DNA from: Phytopythium helicoides
Lineage: Eukaryota > Oomycota > Peronosporomycetes > Pythiales > Pythiaceae
DNA length: 64,000 nt
Direction: 5' to 3'
Assembly (NCBI GenBank): GCA_024867545.1
Contig: JANFNE010000052.1
Coordinates: 372,001-436,000 of the forward strand
This document shows positions 22,332-34,161 of this stretch, in pieces. Within the stretch, counting starts at the first letter, position 1. Each line of letters starts with the position of its first letter. The notes under the pieces are model-generated. The model saw nothing but the letters and a program-made list of their open reading frames with translations, did no database searches and was not told the origin of the DNA. The position numbers and the translations under genes are program-made.

Positions 22332-25053
22332 ATGGTCCGAGGCGTGCTGCTGCTCCCTCTGGTAGCAGCGCTCGCGCTTCCTTCGGCCGCGCAGAGCTCG
22401 TCGTCTTCCTCTTCGTCGTCTGCGGCGTCTGTATCGACGGCAGAGGAGCTTGCGCAGGACTGGTTCACGTCCAACTTTGACGACAATGACACGCAACTGG
22501 CCGTGGGCATCTACTCGGAGCTCGCGGATGTGCCGACGAAAGACGCTATCTGTGCTCCAGCGCCCCCTCGCTGCAGCGCCGAACGGTTGAGACGGCCCCA
22601 AATGGCGGATGCCCCGACATCTTCACGGCCGTCAACGCGTCCTGCTCCTGTCTCTCAGACTACGCGAGCGATGATGGCGCCACATGGGAGTTCCGCGTTT
22701 CGAAGCGCTCCGAAGATGACAACGACAGCTACGCGACGACCATGAGCGCAGCAGACTCGCTCCCTATCGACTACATCCGCTCCTTGTTGGTACCCTCCAC
22801 GCTTACGACATTGTAAGAATCCCCATGTAGAGTTTGGAAAACCGGGGCTCCAACACGCTGACAATGATCTGGCTGACTGTCTAGGCGAATCATTGGTGTC
22901 GGCGACACCCCGCAGAGCATCAGCTTCCTTCCCGAGGATCAGGACATCCCGGGCTCGACATTACCGATCGCTCTCAATGCCGAGGATACAAATGAAGGCA
23001 CAGCTATCACCACAGTGTAAGGATGACTTGGTTGGCAGTGTGGGTTGATTTCTTCCGTTCTGACGTTGGTATTGTATGACAGGGAGATTGTCAACATCAA
23101 CATGTCGAGCATTACGCAGACCGCGTCTACCTTCATGCCTTCGAACGCCATCAATATGTACGTCGAGTCTTCATTGTCACTTCTTTGTCAGAATCCTAAC
23201 GGCCTTCGATGCCTTGTAGAACGCTGCGTAATTGCGGGCTCGTCAAGTTCGGATACAACTTCATGAAGGGACTCGACAACGTTCAATATTTGTACGTGGC
23301 ATTTACCCCGCTCAATTGAAGCGCACAACAAACCACTAACGTCGGCATTGTCTTCACAGCGACATGTCTTCAAACTATCTTACAGCCGCATATGCCGGTT
23401 CGTCCATCCAGAACACGTGCTCAAACCAGCTCTGTGCAGTCGAAATTCTGTAAGTTTTCGCACTCACTTAATCATCGCCGACGTCAGCCCGCTAAATTGC
23501 TGCGATGCTTCGCTTCAGAACCTCACTAGCAACCACATATCGACGTTTCCTGAGGTTGTGTTCAACTTGGAGAACTTACGTGAATTGTAAGCTGTGAAAC
23601 TGATGAGTTTTGGGAGAAGCTAGACTTGAGAAGCTGACTTTCGGGTGTGGTGTACAGATACCTCGCAGACAACCTGATCACCGACTTCAACATAAGTGAG
23701 TCCGTGTACGAGTCGATCCTTGCTCTGGAGGCGTTCACCTCGGATGCGACGAACGAAACGACCACCTGCACGAGTGGCGAGTGGAAAAGCGCCCACAACT
23801 CGACTTTCTGTGTTGTGACGAGTTCAGGGAGCACCACAACAGGTTCGTTGTCATCCTGGGCTACAGACCTATTGATCTCCAACTGACTTGTACTTGATAA
23901 ACCACTTAGTGACGAGCTCAAGTGGCACCAAGACATGGGTATATGTCGTCATTGGCGTTTGCGCCGCCATCTTGATCGTGGCCGGGATCGTCATTCACCA
24001 GCGGTATATCCGCTACCGGAAGCAGAGCAACTTCTCCAAGAGCTTCGACTCGGAGATGGGAGACACGTTCAACTTTGACGACACCTTGGAGCATGTCGAC
24101 TCGATCTTCCTGAACGACCCCGTGATCATTACGAACCGCATCGAATACAAGCACCTCAAGGTCGGCAAGTGCATCAGTCAGGGTGGCTTCGGGCTGGTGT
24201 TTGCCGGCGAGTATCACGGCCGGCGCGTCGCCATCAAGAAGATCCGCCCAGACCGCAGCAACGAAGTCCGTGAGATTGAGCAGTTCCTGAAGGAGATCAT
24301 CCTTATGGCACAGCTGTACCACCCGCGGATCGTCGAATTCATCGGTGTGGCGTGGGACGTGCTGCGGCACTTGACGGCTGTGAATGAGTTCATGGACAAT
24401 GGTGACCTGCGTAACGTGCTGCACGGCTTCAAGCAGCAGGGCACACGGCTGACGTGGGTTGGGCACATAAGGCTCGACTGTCGCTGCACGTGGCCGAGGC
24501 GCTCGAGTATCTGCACTCTCTACAGCCCAAGGTGATCCACCGCGACCTCAAGTCCAAGAACGTGCTGGTGAACATGCACATGGACGCCAAGCTGAGCGAC
24601 TTCGGCATCTCCCGTCAGCGTTTCCGCGTGGAGACGCACATGACGGTGGGCATCGGCACTTCTTTCTGGATCGCACCGGAGGTGCTGCTGGGTCGCGACT
24701 ACGACGAGCGCGCCGACATTTTCTCCTTCGGCGTGGTGCTGTCGGAGATCGACACGGACGACTACCCGTACTGGAACGACGCGAACGCCGGGTCTGGCGA
24801 CGCTCGGGGGCAGCTGCAAGAAGCCGAGATCCTGAGCCTCGTGGCCGCCGGGAAGAAGCGTCCGGGCTTCTCCGACGACTGCCCCGCCGGGATCCTCGAC
24901 CTGGCCGACCGCTGTCTGCAGAAAGAGCCCGAGGACCGGCCTAGCGCCGCCGAGATCGTCGTGGTGCTGCGGCAGCTGACAGACGAGGGCCTGGGGCTCG
25001 GCAGGGCGTCCTCCAGCTCCTCGAACTCGTCCACCGCGCTGCTGGGTGCGTAA
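22332..25053 (+). CDS. Receptor-like kinase 1: signal peptide, LRR ectodomain, TM, TKL-type kinase; eight exons
   Basis: Oomycete-type receptor-like kinase at the plasma membrane. Exons: 22332-22812, 22885-23016, 23083-23157, 23220-23291, 23360-23449, 23519-23586, 23658-23842, 23910-25053. A signal peptide (LLLPLVAALALPSAAQ) leads a Ser-rich, Cys-containing head; each small exon encodes about one LRR, with introns splitting the final Leu (or Val, Met) codon after its second base. TM: WVYVVIGVCAAILIVAGIVI. Kinase: GGFGLVFAG loop, VAIKKI lysine, HRDLKSKN catalytic loop, SDFGIS, IAPEVLLG. Frame breaks near 22555 and 24467, plus one base missing at the 23519 splice junction relative to the paralogue. 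It stands 394 bases before receptor kinase 2, same strand. Ligand unknown. Confidence 0.82.
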
Positions 25054-25447
25054 ATCGACTAGAAGTGTAATGTATGAGCCCTGGCAGCGCCTCACCACGA
25101 GTCTCATGGCGTCGCAACCTCAGCACCGGCGCCACCGTCCGGGCCTTTCTGAAAGCAGTGGCCCTTCCGCCCGCCACATGGCGTCAATCGACACCCTATA
25201 CAATACAATCACGAGTCTACATCAATATCTACAAATATGAATTATGTATATGATTTTACCTGCCAAAATATATATTAATGCTCTCTTGCACGGTCAACTT
25301 GGCGCGCGTATTCGGCAGCTGCACGGGGCCTCGCGCACCTGATGACCGTTCCGGGACGGACTGGGCAAGCTTCGGGCGTCTCCCCCTAGAAGACGGCGGC
25401 GGCGCGCGCCTGGCGCGGGCCACTCGACGTCTGATACGCTGCGCGCC
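25054..25447. other. Spacer between tandem receptor kinases
   Basis: No gene seen. An AT-rich patch at about 25200-25280 probably marks the end of kinase 1 transcription and the start of the kinase 2 promoter. Confidence 0.45.
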
Positions 25448-28060
25448 ATGTCCTCGTCGTCCTCCGCGTCGCTGGCGGGCGACGCGAACGTCACGACGGC
25501 GCAGGAGCTCGCGCTCGAGTGGTTCGAAGCCAACGTGGCGCTGGGCCACGTGCAGCTGGCGGTGGGCGTCAACACGGCGCTGGGCAACTTGACGACGGCC
25601 GAGCGCGTCTGTGGAGGCTTCCAGCCGTCGCTGCAGGCCCGCAGCGCGTCCGGGCCGAACGGAGGCTGTCCAGACTACTTTGCGGAGCTCAACGCGTCCT
25701 GCGCCTGTCTCGACGGCTTCACGCAGACCGACGACGCGTGGGAGTTCAGGATCGCCAAGCCAAGCAGCAGCAACGCGAGCGAAGGACTGCAGGCGGTGGT
25801 TGACGGAGCCGCAGTCCTCCAGGTCGACTCCATCCGCACGCTGCTCGTGCCGCCGAGTGTTACCACGCTGTACGTCGCTGTGCTGGAGAATCCAGGGTCG
25901 TGAGCAATGGACGAGGGCTCATGATAGGACTTGGTGGTTACAGGAAGCTTGTTGGGATCGGAAGCGACCTGCCCAAGTTCGACTTTGTGCCCCAGGACAT
26001 TGACATCCCAGGCACGACGCTGCCGCTCGCGATCAACAGCGAGGACACGAGCGCGGACACATCCATTACCACCGTGTACGTGTTGTTGGCTGCGTGTACT
26101 GAGGCTTCGTCTGAAGATTCGCTGATTCCAAACGACAGATATATCGAGAACATCGACCTCAGCTCGATTGTGCTCTCGGCCTATGATTTCTTTCCAAGCA
26201 CGGTGCTCAACTTGTGCGTCTCAAATCCTAGCCTTGTTCTTAACTTCTTTTTGATGCCTAACGTGTGTGCTGCTGAGGGACAGAACAATGCGGAACTGCA
26301 ACCTCACCAAGTACGGCTACGGATTCATGCAGGGCATCGCCATTACGTATCTGTACGTGCAGGAGCGTCGATCTTCGATGGAAGTAGGCTGGGTTTTGAC
26401 GATTGTTGTGATTATAGTGACGTGTCATCCAACCGGATGGAGGGGGCCTACGCAGGCTTCGTGCACGCAACGTCGTGCTCAGACCAGCTCTGTGCCATTC
26501 AAAGCTTGTGAGTGCCTTGCCGAGCAAAACTTCCTTAGCAAAAGGATTCTGACAGATTCTCTGCGCGCATAGGAATCTCACCAACAACCTGCTGCCCGCT
26601 TTTCCCACCTCGGTGTTCGGCGTCGACGATCTGCAAGAGCTGTATCTTCGCGGCAACCCGATTACAGACTTCAACATGAGCGAGTCGATATTCAACTCCG
26701 TGCGTGAGCTGCGCGTATTCGAAGCGGACCCAGTCGAAGGCGCTTCATGCCCTGACGGAACGTGGCAAGTGGCACACAACTTCACATTTTGCGTCACCAA
26801 CGCCACTGCCTCAGCAACAGGTACGCTCACGCAATGAATCGTACTGTAAAATGCATGGATACTAATTTTTGGCGAGTGTTATGCAGCCCTCACTGAATCA
26901 TCAAGCACGTCCAAATATCTCATCTACGGAGTTATCGTCGGCGCCGCGGTCATCCTTATTCTCGTAGGGATTGTTATCCAGCAGCGGGTCTTTGGCAAGC
27001 GTCGCAAGCGTCGTGGAATCAACGGAGAAGAAAGCTGCTCGTCGAATGACGAGTATGACACGCTCAACTTCGACGACACTTACGTTCAAGTCGACGCAGC
27101 GCTGCTGGATGATCCCGTTCTGGTAACCAACCGCATCGACTACAAGGAGTTGAAGTTCGGGAGCTGCCTGAGCAAGGGTGGATTTGGGCTCGTGTTCGCT
27201 GGCAAATTTCGGGGTCGGCACGTGGCCATCAAGAAGATCCGCCCAGACCATAGCAGCGAGGTGCGAGAGATTGAGCAATTCCTGAGAGAGATCATCCTCA
27301 TGGCGCAGTTGTACCACCCGCGGATCGTCGAGTTCATCGGTGTGTCTTGGGATGTGCTGCGCCATCTCTCTGCCGTGACAGAGTTTATGGACGCGGGTGA
27401 CCTGCGAAATGTTTTGCACGGGTACAAACTCCAAGGCAAACCGCTGACTTGGCTCGACCACAAAACAAACATTACGCTCCATATTGCTCGAGGCTTTGAG
27501 CTACCTGCACTCGCTGCAACCGAAGGTCATTCATCGCGACCTGAAATCCAAGAACGTGCTGCTTAACTTGCACCTCGAGGCGAAACTGAGTGACTTTGGC
27601 ATCTCACGCCAGCGTTACCGTGTCGTCACACATGATATGACGGCGGGAATCGGCACGTCTTTCTGGATCGCGCCGGAGGTGCTACTCGGACGCGATTACG
27701 ACGAGCGCGCCGACATTTATTCATTTGGCGTCGTGTTGTCAGAAATTGACACGGATGACTACCCATATTGGAACGACGCGAACCCGCAGGCGAACTCGTG
27801 GCAAGATCCGAGAGGCAGAGATTTTGAGTCTTGTTGCTGCTGGAGACATGCGTCCAGCGTTCTCAGAGTCGTGTCCACGTGCCATTCTCCAGCTGGCCGA
27901 CGCCTGCCTCAGCAAGAATCCAAAGGACCGTCCCAATGCCGCCGAGATTGTTCTCGCTTTGCAACACCTGGAGTCGTCGCTCCGAGGTTCGGCCGTGTCA
28001 CCCCCAGTCTCTCCCTCTTCATCAGGAGACCCGTGGTCGGTGCGAAGCTCGAGTGCGTAA
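25448..28060 (+). CDS. Receptor-like kinase 2: LRR ectodomain, TM, TKL-type kinase; seven exons
   Basis: Tandem paralogue of kinase 1. Exons: 25448-25869, 25944-26075, 26139-26213, 26284-26352, 26418-26507, 26573-26820, 26887-28060. Exons 2, 3 and 5 have the same lengths as in kinase 1 (132, 75, 90 bases). Exon 6 corresponds to exons 6 and 7 of kinase 1 fused, so one intron differs. The head (TAQELALEWFEANV, CPDYFAELNASCACL) matches kinase 1 but no signal peptide is in frame before the ATG at 25448, so a start or sequence problem there is possible. TM: YLIYGVIVGAAVILILVGIVI. Kinase motifs: GGFGLVFAG, VAIKKI, HRDLKSKN, SDFGISRQ, IAPEVLLG. Frame breaks near 27490 (one extra base before EALSYLHSL) and near 27803 (one extra base before REAEILSLVAAG). 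Confidence 0.8.
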
Positions 28061-28842
28061 TATTTAATCGGAGGAATTGAAGGGGCCTTTTTCCCTCAGA
28101 ACATGAAATTCGGCTTGTGATGTGGAATCTTGTGCACAGCAACCGTTTCTCGTGCAAAAATTGGCGAGGCAGACAGCCGTTGAGGGTTGAGCACCGACTG
28201 AGTTATGAACATGCGAGATCTTTCGGAAGGCAAGATAATTTGGGTGTCAAGAGTATTGGGTGGCTGGCCAAAGTGACGAGTGGCAAGGCTCTCCGTCGGT
28301 TTCCGGTGCTCGCTGCTCTTTCTCAAAAAGCCAAAAGCGCACCATCACCAGCCATCTTTGGTTCTGCGAGCCGACGGGCTGCCCCACCTCAGCCTTTTAG
28401 TACTTTGTGCGCGTCTTCGTGTCGACGTTTGCCGCTGGAACGCGTTGAAGCTGCAGGTATGCGACCAGTTGACCATAGCATGAGCCGTATCTATCCTCGT
28501 CGTGCCCCCGACTCATCCAACTAATTAGTTCTTTGGCCCCCCGGTGGGGCTTGTAACGTCATGATCGCAAGCGACCGATGGAGCTTCTCAACTGGGAATA
28601 GACGCCGAAACTACGGGCCTCTCGCTGCGTTTCGACCTCAAGCCAAAGCTGGCACTCATTCTACTCTGCTCGATCGCGTGCTGCTCGCTGCTCTCAGCAT
28701 CGCCTTCATTTCCAACTTTGGCGGCTGAGACACTCGCATCGCGTCGACCTCGAAGCGCTTACTGCGGCTGCACTCAACTCACCTAGCACGGCCTTGAAAC
28801 AGAATCGACAGTTTGTCTCTAACTTGTCCGCTTTCGACTCCA
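28061..28842. other. Intergenic, no gene recognised
   Basis: A 135-codon open frame at 28117-28524 has no recognisable motif and unbiased composition, and I do not call it. The last 200 bases are likely the leader of the zinc-cluster gene. Confidence 0.45.
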
Positions 28843-29519
28843 ATGTACTACCCAATCGACAACCAACTCGACTCGACTCTCCAGAAGCAGCTCTCGAGTA
28901 CTCTGGGGCAGCCGTACCATCCCGAGCGATCTGCTTCCTCCACGGCTATGACTCCGATCAAGCCAGCTAAATCACCAGCCGAGAAGGGGAGATCCATTCT
29001 TGAGTACTACACTCAAACGATGCCGCTGTCAGCCGCCTGCCAAAGCGTACAGAAGCGATGCACGGTCGTAGGTTGCACAAAGATTTCGGTTAGCCGAGGG
29101 CTTTGTCGAGGTCATGGTGGTGGTCGGCGATGCCATTTCAAGGATGGCTGTACCAAAAGTGCTCAGAGTCGAAGCATGTTTTGCTGGGCTCACGGTGGCG
29201 GCCAAAGATGTGAGGTCCGCAGTGCATGCGCTCGCGAAAGTCCAAGCGGTTTTGTGTTGCCCATGTGAACTTAGAAAACGAGCAGGCAGTGGCTATTGCC
29301 ACAGCAGCCAAAGAACCACCTCGTCAGCGAAGAGCAGTCAAGAACGTTGAGGAAAGGCGTCCTCTTCGAGCTGTTCTGGATGGGAGTGTCCAGCCTTCAT
29401 TGATGGATTCACAGGACAAACCGAGACGGCGACTCCCAAGCATTGGTCAGGCCTTGCAAGAAGCCTCACGCACTCGACCCAATTTGCCAGGAAGGGCTCT
29501 ACTTGGATTTTGCGCGTAG
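28843..29519 (+). CDS. Cys/His zinc-cluster protein ('WRKY19-like' of oomycetes), one frame break
   Basis: Small proteins of this type in oomycetes are often auto-annotated 'WRKY transcription factor 19' because they share its Cys/His repeats, not a WRKY domain. Visible repeats: CTVVGCTKISVSRGLCRGHGGG, CHFKDGCTKSAQSR-FCWAHGGG and a third ending KRFCVAH, each with the pattern C-x4-C ... C-x2-H. Upstream is a Ser/Pro-rich head starting at the ATG at 28843. The third repeat is split by one missing base near 29222. The tail includes RRRLPSIGQALQEA. Nuclear role is plausible but not shown. It faces its paralogue tail-to-tail. Confidence 0.7.
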
Positions 29520-29741
29520 ATATTCAATCAATCATACATCATGTAATATTTTGATGGCTTCTCAACTGGTTCTACTTGCGGGTTCTCGAGCAAGTTGGTG
29601 GTTGTGTTACGCTGCTTTGCAGCTGCGTTCAGGGAAAACCTTGGTCGAAATCTTGCGGCCAAGTCGATTCTAGCACACCTACACATACGATCTACTGCTG
29701 CAGCGCCCCTGCCTGCACGGCCATAGACGTACTGCTGCCAC

Positions 29742-31464
29742 TCATAACATGAAACTGCTTGCATGGATTTTTACCAGCGCCGCCCATGTGGGGGGAATGC
29801 AGATGAGGAGTCGTCTTCGGCGGTCTCGAAGTAAGTCGACGACGTGAAACTTGCATACACTGACGAAGAAGAAGCGGGTGGGAACCGCGGGATCGGTATG
29901 AGGTGGACTCGGGACGGCACGAAGGAGAGCCTCACTTAGACTTGGAAGAGCCGTCGACCTCGCACCAAGCATGGGAGAAATATCACTGCCATGAGCTGCA
30001 AAGGCCTGCAAATCTCCGGTAAAGCCCGTCATTGCGGGGGAGAATGCGCTAGTCCTTTCACCGGCGTCTTGATAGCGCGGTTGTTGTGAGTGGTATGACT
30101 TCAAACGCGCAGAGCTTTCGTGGTCGATGGCATTCCCTCGGCGTGTGTTTTCCTTGTTGCCAGCCCCAAAGCTGCTGGTGTACACGGATGACACGTCACT
30201 GTCGGTGGTGATAGTGGATCGCCCACCAATACTATCGTCCGAGTCCATGCCGGCTGTCACGTGCGCGCTAAAATCATTTGACATTTGACGCTTCAACGGA
30301 GGGAATGCGACAAGCGGCGCCGAAGCAACTGAGGCGATCGAAGCAATTGACGCAGACGGGGAACTCGACGGAGAGGGGCGGGGCGGGGTCGATGGAGCTG
30401 ATGACGGTCGAGGTGGCACGGTCTTCTCCATCTCCACGTGGTCGACGCAGAAGCGCTTGGTCTTGCGACTCCGGCGGCAGTTTGGCGCCTCACAGCGCTT
30501 ACCGCCTCCATGAGCCCAGCAGTAGGGGCTTCGACTCTGCGCGCACTTGTTGCATCCTGGCGACTGGCAGCGGCGTCCTCCGCCATGACCGCGACATAAG
30601 CCCTTACTAACGGCGATCTTGCCGCACTCGTCAACGGAGCAGCGCTTGGCGCCGTATCCCGTAAGCAGCGCGCGGGCAAGTGACGGCGCAATGGGGGTCT
30701 TGGTCTTAGGGAAGATCATGGTCTCCGGGTCCGACTCGCTCGCGCTCGCGACGCGTGGACTCTCCTCTCGTGCGCTTCTTGCTGCTGGCCTTGCCCTTGG
30801 CCGTGCCATCAGACAGCGTCGCGGGCGAGCGCGGCTGGGGAGCCGCCGCGCCATCAACCTGGACGCTCTGTCCTCCAGGCGCGGGCGCTGCCCACTGCTG
30901 CATCGCCGGTCGCGCGCTCCTTGCAGCGCCTTCATCATCCGAGTGGGTGGAAATGGACATGGCCTGGAAGGCCATGTGCTGGTCGTCCTCCTGCACGCGG
31001 TTGATGGTCACTGGCAGCGCGCCGTGCATCTGGGCGTGCGTCTGCGCTCCCTGCGCCGCCGGGTCCAAGTACTTGCCGACGGCGCGCAGCAGCTGCTCGC
31101 GCCTCTCATGCTGTAGCAGTGCGGGCCCCGCCGCTCCGTTCGCGTGCGCAGCCTGCCTCTGCCCCGCCTGCAGCAGCGGGAACGACCTCGCCACGTCCTC
31201 CAGCGTCGTCCTGTCCTCCTGGGCCTGCCCAATCGCCCCCGACGCCCGCAAACCGTCGCCATTCGCCGCCTCGGCGCCGCTCTCGACGCTGTGGCGCACG
31301 TTCCACGCCATGGCGCGCGGGAACAGCCGGTGGCGCAGCATGAGCGCGGCCGCAGACGCCACGGCGTCCTCCAGCGCGGCGTCTCGCGCGTCCATCGCCA
31401 GTCGAGCAGCCGGCGGAAGCCCAAGTGACGGCCTGTCTTGGGCTTTGGTTGAGTGTGTTGTCAT
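29742..31464 (-). CDS. Cys/His zinc-cluster protein ('WRKY19-like') with long N-terminal region, one frame break
   Basis: Paralogue of the preceding convergent gene. From the ATG at 31464 (MTTHSTKAQ) a long Ala/Gln-rich region of about 230 residues is followed by the same three repeats: CSVDECGKIAVSKGLCRGHGGG, CQSPGCNKCAQSR-YCWAHGGG and CEAPNCRRSRKTKRFCVDH. A Ser/Pro-rich tail follows (SSAPSTPPRPSPSSSPSAS), with LPSLSEALLRAVPSP matching LPSIGQALQEA of the other copy. The frame changes near 30770, between KGKASSKKR and PRVASASESD. The last 45 codons are atypical, so the true end may be spliced. An upstream in-frame ATG exists near 31605 but the codons between look like leader. Confidence 0.65.
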
Positions 31465-31520
31465 GGTTGCACGCGGCAGAACGAAAAATGGCGGCTGGGA
31501 AAGGGTGGGGTTTTTGAGCG

Positions 31521-31556
31521 CTGATTGGTTGGAGGGAAGTGGTTCTGACCAATCAG
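31521..31556. promoter_or_regulatory. Paired inverted CCAAT boxes upstream of the zinc-cluster gene
   Basis: ctgattggt at 31521-31529 and accaatcag at 31548-31556 form a perfect 9-base inverted pair 57-92 bases before the start codon at 31464. CCAAT-type elements are common in oomycete promoters; the function here is inferred from position. Confidence 0.45.
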
Positions 31557-34161
31557 AAGGGGTTTCATGTGGTGAAATGGCGATTTTGGGCAATTTTGGG
31601 GGCATTTTTGCCCGGCTCACTTTTTCGAGTTCGTCGACATTGCATACGCGACAGCGACATTTTCGGTAATCAGTTATGACGGAAAAGAAGGAAAATCAAT
31701 TGGAAAATCCACGCTTTTTTAGTAAATGATATGGGAGTTTGTATGCAGGAGCAAAATGCGGCAAGAAAAATGCTGAGCCAGTCGGCATGACATGCGTCAC
31801 TCGCTGCAAGCTATGGAAACCTGCTGGCGGTGCGACTGATGTTCGACGACAAGCTGTGGTGGTGGTGCCCACGCCTCGCGCCTCTAGTCGAAAATCACAC
31901 CACAAGTTACTCGAGCTCGACTCATCGAGCTCTACACTCATAGAGAGCGGGGAGCTCGACCGCTCCGAGAGGTTGCACAAATGTCGACCGGACCGCCGCG
32001 CATCTCGCGGATTGCAAAGCTGGATCTTCTAGGCGCCACTCAACCTCGACTGCAAGTTGAGTACGCGTGGCAGTGGGCTCGTAGACCGGGCGGCCGAAGC
32101 TGTCGCAGAGCGATGGGCTGTTGACTCCCCTCCTGGTATAACACGGTTTGCTCGCAATTCCAGCGGTCGGACGTACTCTCGATCAAGAGGGGTCGTTGAA
32201 ATCCCGTGCGGACCTGTGCCAGCTCGGTCGTCTACTGCGTACAGATGGGAGGAGCAGCCAATGCAAGTTAAACCTGATGCGGGCAAGTACTGCAACGGCG
32301 AGAGGTCTGACCACCACGGCGAACGATGTCAGCGCAATGTGTCACAACCCACGCCTGTTAGAGAGATGCGGAGCCTTCGCGAAAGGTGGTAGAGCGCCTC
32401 TTTTCGCGCACAGCTGACGTACGTTGGTGAACATGTCCCGCAGCCGCGCTCTGCTCTCGTGAGCAATGCTTTCACGTCCCTCCTTGTCCTCGCGCCGCGT
32501 CGTCGAAGGCCAAGCCCGAGACAACCTCAGAAGTCTCGGGCTTGGAGTTTACTACAAGTATCGCACGTCGGACCAATGAACGCAGCAGCAAAACGTCCTA
32601 ATCCGAGCGCCCGTTAGTCTGTACAGTACCCCAGACTGTGAATCGGGCGAACCAACAGAAGAGGATGCCACTTGGAAAGAAGGGCTGGCTGGCTGCCTGC
32701 CTGCCTGCTCTTCTGCCTTGCATGCCTTTGCTCGAGATGAAGGAAAGGATGCAGCCGATCGGCTCTGGAGACACGCTGGCGTCGTACGGCGCTGTCCATC
32801 ACTATCCAGGCGAGTATAGGCCGTCGTACGGCAATGCACAATATCCGGACGGCGGTCCTTTGTCATGAAGAGATGTCTCTCAACGAGCCGTCCCCACTTG
32901 ACGCCTCAAAGGCTAGCTACACTACCGCGACACGCGGCAAACCTGAATGTGGATTTACTTGTTGCGACGTTTGCTTGCTTTCGTGCTCGAGTTCAGCTGC
33001 AGCAGCCATTGTGTTGCCATTGATTTGAACTCATGCTTGAAAAGCGATTCGAGAGCAGGGAAGGATAACTCTTCGCTTCTCGGCTAGCTCACGCTCCAAT
33101 CAAACCTCCGATCCTCGCCACTGTCATGGCCCAGTGATACGCACCACGTAAGTGATCACATCAATCTGCACTAATGCTGAGGAGGTCAAGTCTCCCATCG
33201 TGTGGCGGGGCTTTAGTTTCGCGTAGGCATTAATGCAGGAGATGGGCGAGCTGAAGCAATGCTTCAAGGTCCAAGCTTCGCAGCCTAAGCGAGACCTTCC
33301 CTCCATGGCGTAAAGCTGCGTAGAGGCGAATGCATTCTGTTCGGTGATCTTAGTCATCTGTCCTGAGCCGGTCCTTTGTCAAACGCGAACAGACTGCGGC
33401 TCTCTGCTGCGCTTCAGCTGTCCACTGGCAAAATCACTGGATCGAACAAGCATGTTCCTGTCCCTGAACTACAGCGTCGCCAGCCCAGCTGCACTGCAGT
33501 CGCTCAGGGCGCATGCGCGTCTGGCCAGTCGTCTGCAGACACGAAAGCAAAGGTGTTCCGCCGTAATCACAAGGTGGCCTCCAATTTCACTGCGAGTCTC
33601 TCCCCCCAAAGAAATTTGCTCGATGAATAGTCGCGAGATGCTCAACAGAGAGAGAGAGAAAAGAGAGAGAAGCTCATCGTCATAAGTGGAAAGTGTGAGT
33701 TGTTGACTTTGGATCGCCTAATGAACGGCAGTACGACGCGGTAGAGATCGCTCCGGCGAGGGATCCGTCGCGTGTTCGGTGGTGCCGCGACATGAAGCTC
33801 CATGCTCCCGCAAGTGGGATGATTTTCTCCACTCTAACTCATTACAACCTGCCATTTTTTTCCGAAACATACTTATTGAAGGATGCGATGAATCCGCGGT
33901 TAGGGTCGAATGGATACCCCTGTCAAGACTCGAGAGATGATTGGCCAGTTAGATGACTCGTCCCACCATCCGATTGGCCGACGTTCAACGAACCGCTACC
34001 CCACGTTGCACTCAGTTGACGGGCGGATACACTGCTGGTACGGTACGAATGGCTAATGCGCACAAGTCCAGCGTGGCGCGACGCTTGTCCATGGATTCTC
34101 GGCGTCTCGCCAGAGAGCGGACCGCTCATTTGCGCTCGTGCCGGGACTCGACGAGCTCGAG
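31557..34161. other. 2.6-kb gene-poor region
   Basis: No reading frame shows a known motif. Notable: a GGCT/GCCT repeat near 32688-32706, a GA-rich run (gagagagaga) at about 33649-33675 and a CT-containing GC-rich stretch. Open frames here are all under 115 codons, mutually overlapping, and without convincing starts. The last 200 bases are likely the promoter and leader of the four-TM gene. Confidence 0.5.

Noticed and set aside
30755..31669. 304-codon plus-strand open frame
   Set aside because: Antisense shadow of the Ala-rich N-terminal part of the minus-strand zinc-cluster protein.
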